Below the pieces are notes generated by a model. The model was not told the origin of the DNA, did not search any database, and was given only the letters and a program-made list of their open reading frames with translations. Positions 62,887-64,000 of a stretch of 64,000 nt of DNA are shown here, one piece after another. How positions within the stretch are numbered: position 1 is the first letter of the stretch; each line of letters opens with the position of its first letter. The stretch comes from Nitrospira japonica (GTDB lineage Bacteria; Nitrospirota; Thermodesulfovibrionia; UBA6902): the NCBI GenBank assembly GCA_020723105.1, contig DYJL01000001.1, forward strand, positions 124,001 to 188,000. The letters are read 5' to 3'. The translations under genes and the position numbers were made by a program.

Positions 62887-63156
62887 ATGATACTAATACT
62901 CGAGATTATACTAACAATTAATGCATGGAACAAAGGGTGGCGCTGGTGGGCTCTTCTTCCGGTGGCAATAGTGTTCGGGGTTGCATATATCATAGGGGCT
63001 GTTATTGGCGCGTCAGGAGGCACCATAGAAAATCCATTGTCATTTATCATATTTGATATATTACTGATCATTGTACAGATAGCGCTTATATGCATGCCTA
63101 AAAAGATTTCGGTATCAGATAATGTTAAACCTCATATCTGTTCTGAAAATGCGTGA
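62887..63156 (+). CDS. small membrane protein under sigma-54 control
   Basis: 89 residues with AAAGGAGG upstream. Two to three membrane helices: residues 1-12, ~20-43 (ALLPVAIVFGVAYIIGAVIG) and ~52-73. No family recognised. A perfect terminator follows, so it forms a monocistronic unit with the promoter at 62737. Confidence 0.75.
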   Translation: MILILEIILTINAWNKGWRWWALLPVAIVFGVAYIIGAVIGASGGTIENPLSFIIFDILLIIVQIALICMPKKISVSDNVKPHICSENA

Positions 63157-63160
63157 CTTT

Positions 63161-63203
63161 AAACAGGGGATATTTAGGTTAATTCAAATATCCCCTGTTT
63201 AAT
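63161..63203 (+). terminator. strong 15-bp hairpin terminator
   Basis: AAACAGGGGATATTT (63161-63175) pairs perfectly with AAATATCCCCTGTTT (63186-63200). The T-tail is short. Confidence 0.8.
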
Positions 63204-63611
63204 AAAAAAAAGTATAACAATGTTACTAAATATAACCATATGTCCATTGATAATGTGGGTAATTAGGTTAGATAGCAGTAGCATATTAGGCAAATAGGTA
63301 ATTTGTTAAGGCGGTTGAGAGTGATCCGGATTTGTCATTTTCTGCAAATACAGAATTAGTCAGCGGTTATATTTAGTCCAAAGACTACAGTGATTTTATA
63401 ATATGTATATAAACAAGGCAGAGTTAATAATATTAAGAATAACACGGTTCACGGCAGGGCTTGCTGGATTCTCTCTAATTGGTATTATAATTGACGCAAA
63501 AGCATGACCCCGACTGGGACTATATAACTATAAGTAATAGCGTTTAAATGTACCAGCATATAAGAATCAGTTTTGTGATTTCACTAATTTATTTGAAAGA
63601 GGAGCTAGAAA
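63204..63611. other. intergenic stretch with one doubtful small frame
   Basis: A 34-residue frame at 63403-63507 (MYINKAELIILRITRFTAG and onward) looks like a one-helix membrane peptide but has no ribosome site. Nothing else is evident. Confidence 0.4.
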
Positions 63612-64000
63612 ATGATGAGATACGTTGTCATAACTCTGATCTTGGTTGTTTTAATGACGGGAGGATCATCAGTGATTGTTGAGGCGTCGGATATAAAACT
63701 TTTATTTTCATATTCGTTAGAATGTCCGCATTGCTCATATCAAAAATCAATTATAGGGGAGTTTAAAAAAAATCACCCTGAAGTGGATGTGAAGTGTGTT
63801 GGGTATTGTAATCTCAACAGCGAACAGAGAGAGTTAATCAAAGGCACAAGTGGACATCCTGTTATGGTTTATTATAGCCGATACCATATAAGGCAGGTAG
63901 TTGGTGAAACATCACTTTCTGCACTTGATAAGGAATATGATGCATTCAAGAAGCAGATGGCAGGAAGAGAAGAGGGCATTTCAATGGTCGCTTCGGGTAG
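63612..64000 (+). CDS. periplasmic thioredoxin-fold protein, cut by window end
   Basis: The frame starts at ATG 63612 after GAGGAG and is open to the last base, so it is incomplete. The first ~25 residues are a signal peptide (VVITLILVVLMTGGSS). SLECPHCSYQKSI carries a CPHC redox motif as in DsbA-like proteins, followed by TSGHPVMVYYS with the cis-Pro equivalent. Likely a disulfide oxidoreductase in the periplasm. Confidence 0.75.
   Translation, partial: MMRYVVITLILVVLMTGGSSVIVEASDIKLLFSYSLECPHCSYQKSIIGEFKKNHPEVDVKCVGYCNLNSEQRELIKGTSGHPVMVYYSRYHIRQVVGETSLSALDKEYDAFKKQMAGREEGISMVASG

Noticed and set aside
1-64000. CRISPR arrays, tRNA or rRNA genes
   Set aside because: I saw no regularly spaced repeats and no tRNA- or rRNA-like sequence.

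Overview
The window looks like bacterial DNA from a genome or large plasmid of an uncultured Gram-negative lineage. Lipoproteins, OmpA and LysM proteins, an alpha-2-macroglobulin/PBP1C pair and sigma-54 control fit Nitrospirota or Desulfobacterota-type bacteria; that placement is inference, with no rRNA or marker gene to fix it. The first 11 kb is visibly richer in GC than the rest. Everything from about 19.5 kb is AT-rich and carries decayed genes, duplications and insertion sequences, as expected of an accessory region.

Layout. 1-10.6 kb: a plasmid/ICE-like DNA-maintenance module (end of a ThiF-like PRTRC gene, an AbiE toxin-antitoxin pair with its palindromic operator, RadC-like, SbcD-like, DUF6573, DUF6094 methyltransferase-like, DnaN and SbcC-like genes). 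A conserved leader-plus-terminator element occurs three times here. 10.6-19.5 kb: a SWIB-domain protein, a DUF1161 protein, and the alpha-2-macroglobulin/PBP1C operon. 19.6-25.5 kb: a stand-alone small transcript with a consensus promoter, a frameshifted pgpA, a Ca2+-type P-ATPase, dut and a small zinc-ribbon protein. 25.6-33.9 kb: a HerA-like ATPase, a HExxH metallopeptidase-like protein with TFDDL repeats, small membrane proteins, yidD and a TPR lipoprotein. 34-37 kb: a PPP-family phosphatase, a TerB-like protein, an intact pgpA and an internally duplicated acidic protein. 36.9-38.7 kb: an IS3 remnant and a complete IS256-family element.

39-62.5 kb holds the most striking content: a greatly expanded TerY-P-like signalling island. 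It has seven vWA genes plus one vWA pseudogene (some with TerY-C-type zinc ribbons, one MIDAS-dead, one vWA-zinc-vWA fusion), a PP2C phosphatase with an Ig-like domain, two related Ser/Thr kinases, a 751-residue beta-helix/Ig-like protein, LysM and OmpA proteins that share an N-terminal anchor, a PH-domain membrane protein, an alpha/beta hydrolase and an FHA-sigma-54 activator. Strong -24/-12 (sigma-54) promoters lie at both edges, at 38943 and 62737.

Working model (inference): the kinases and PP2C set the phosphorylation state of vWA scaffolds, the LysM and OmpA proteins tie the complex to peptidoglycan, and the FHA-AAA+ activator reads phosphothreonine and drives the sigma-54 promoters. The window ends in a periplasmic thioredoxin-fold gene that runs off the edge.
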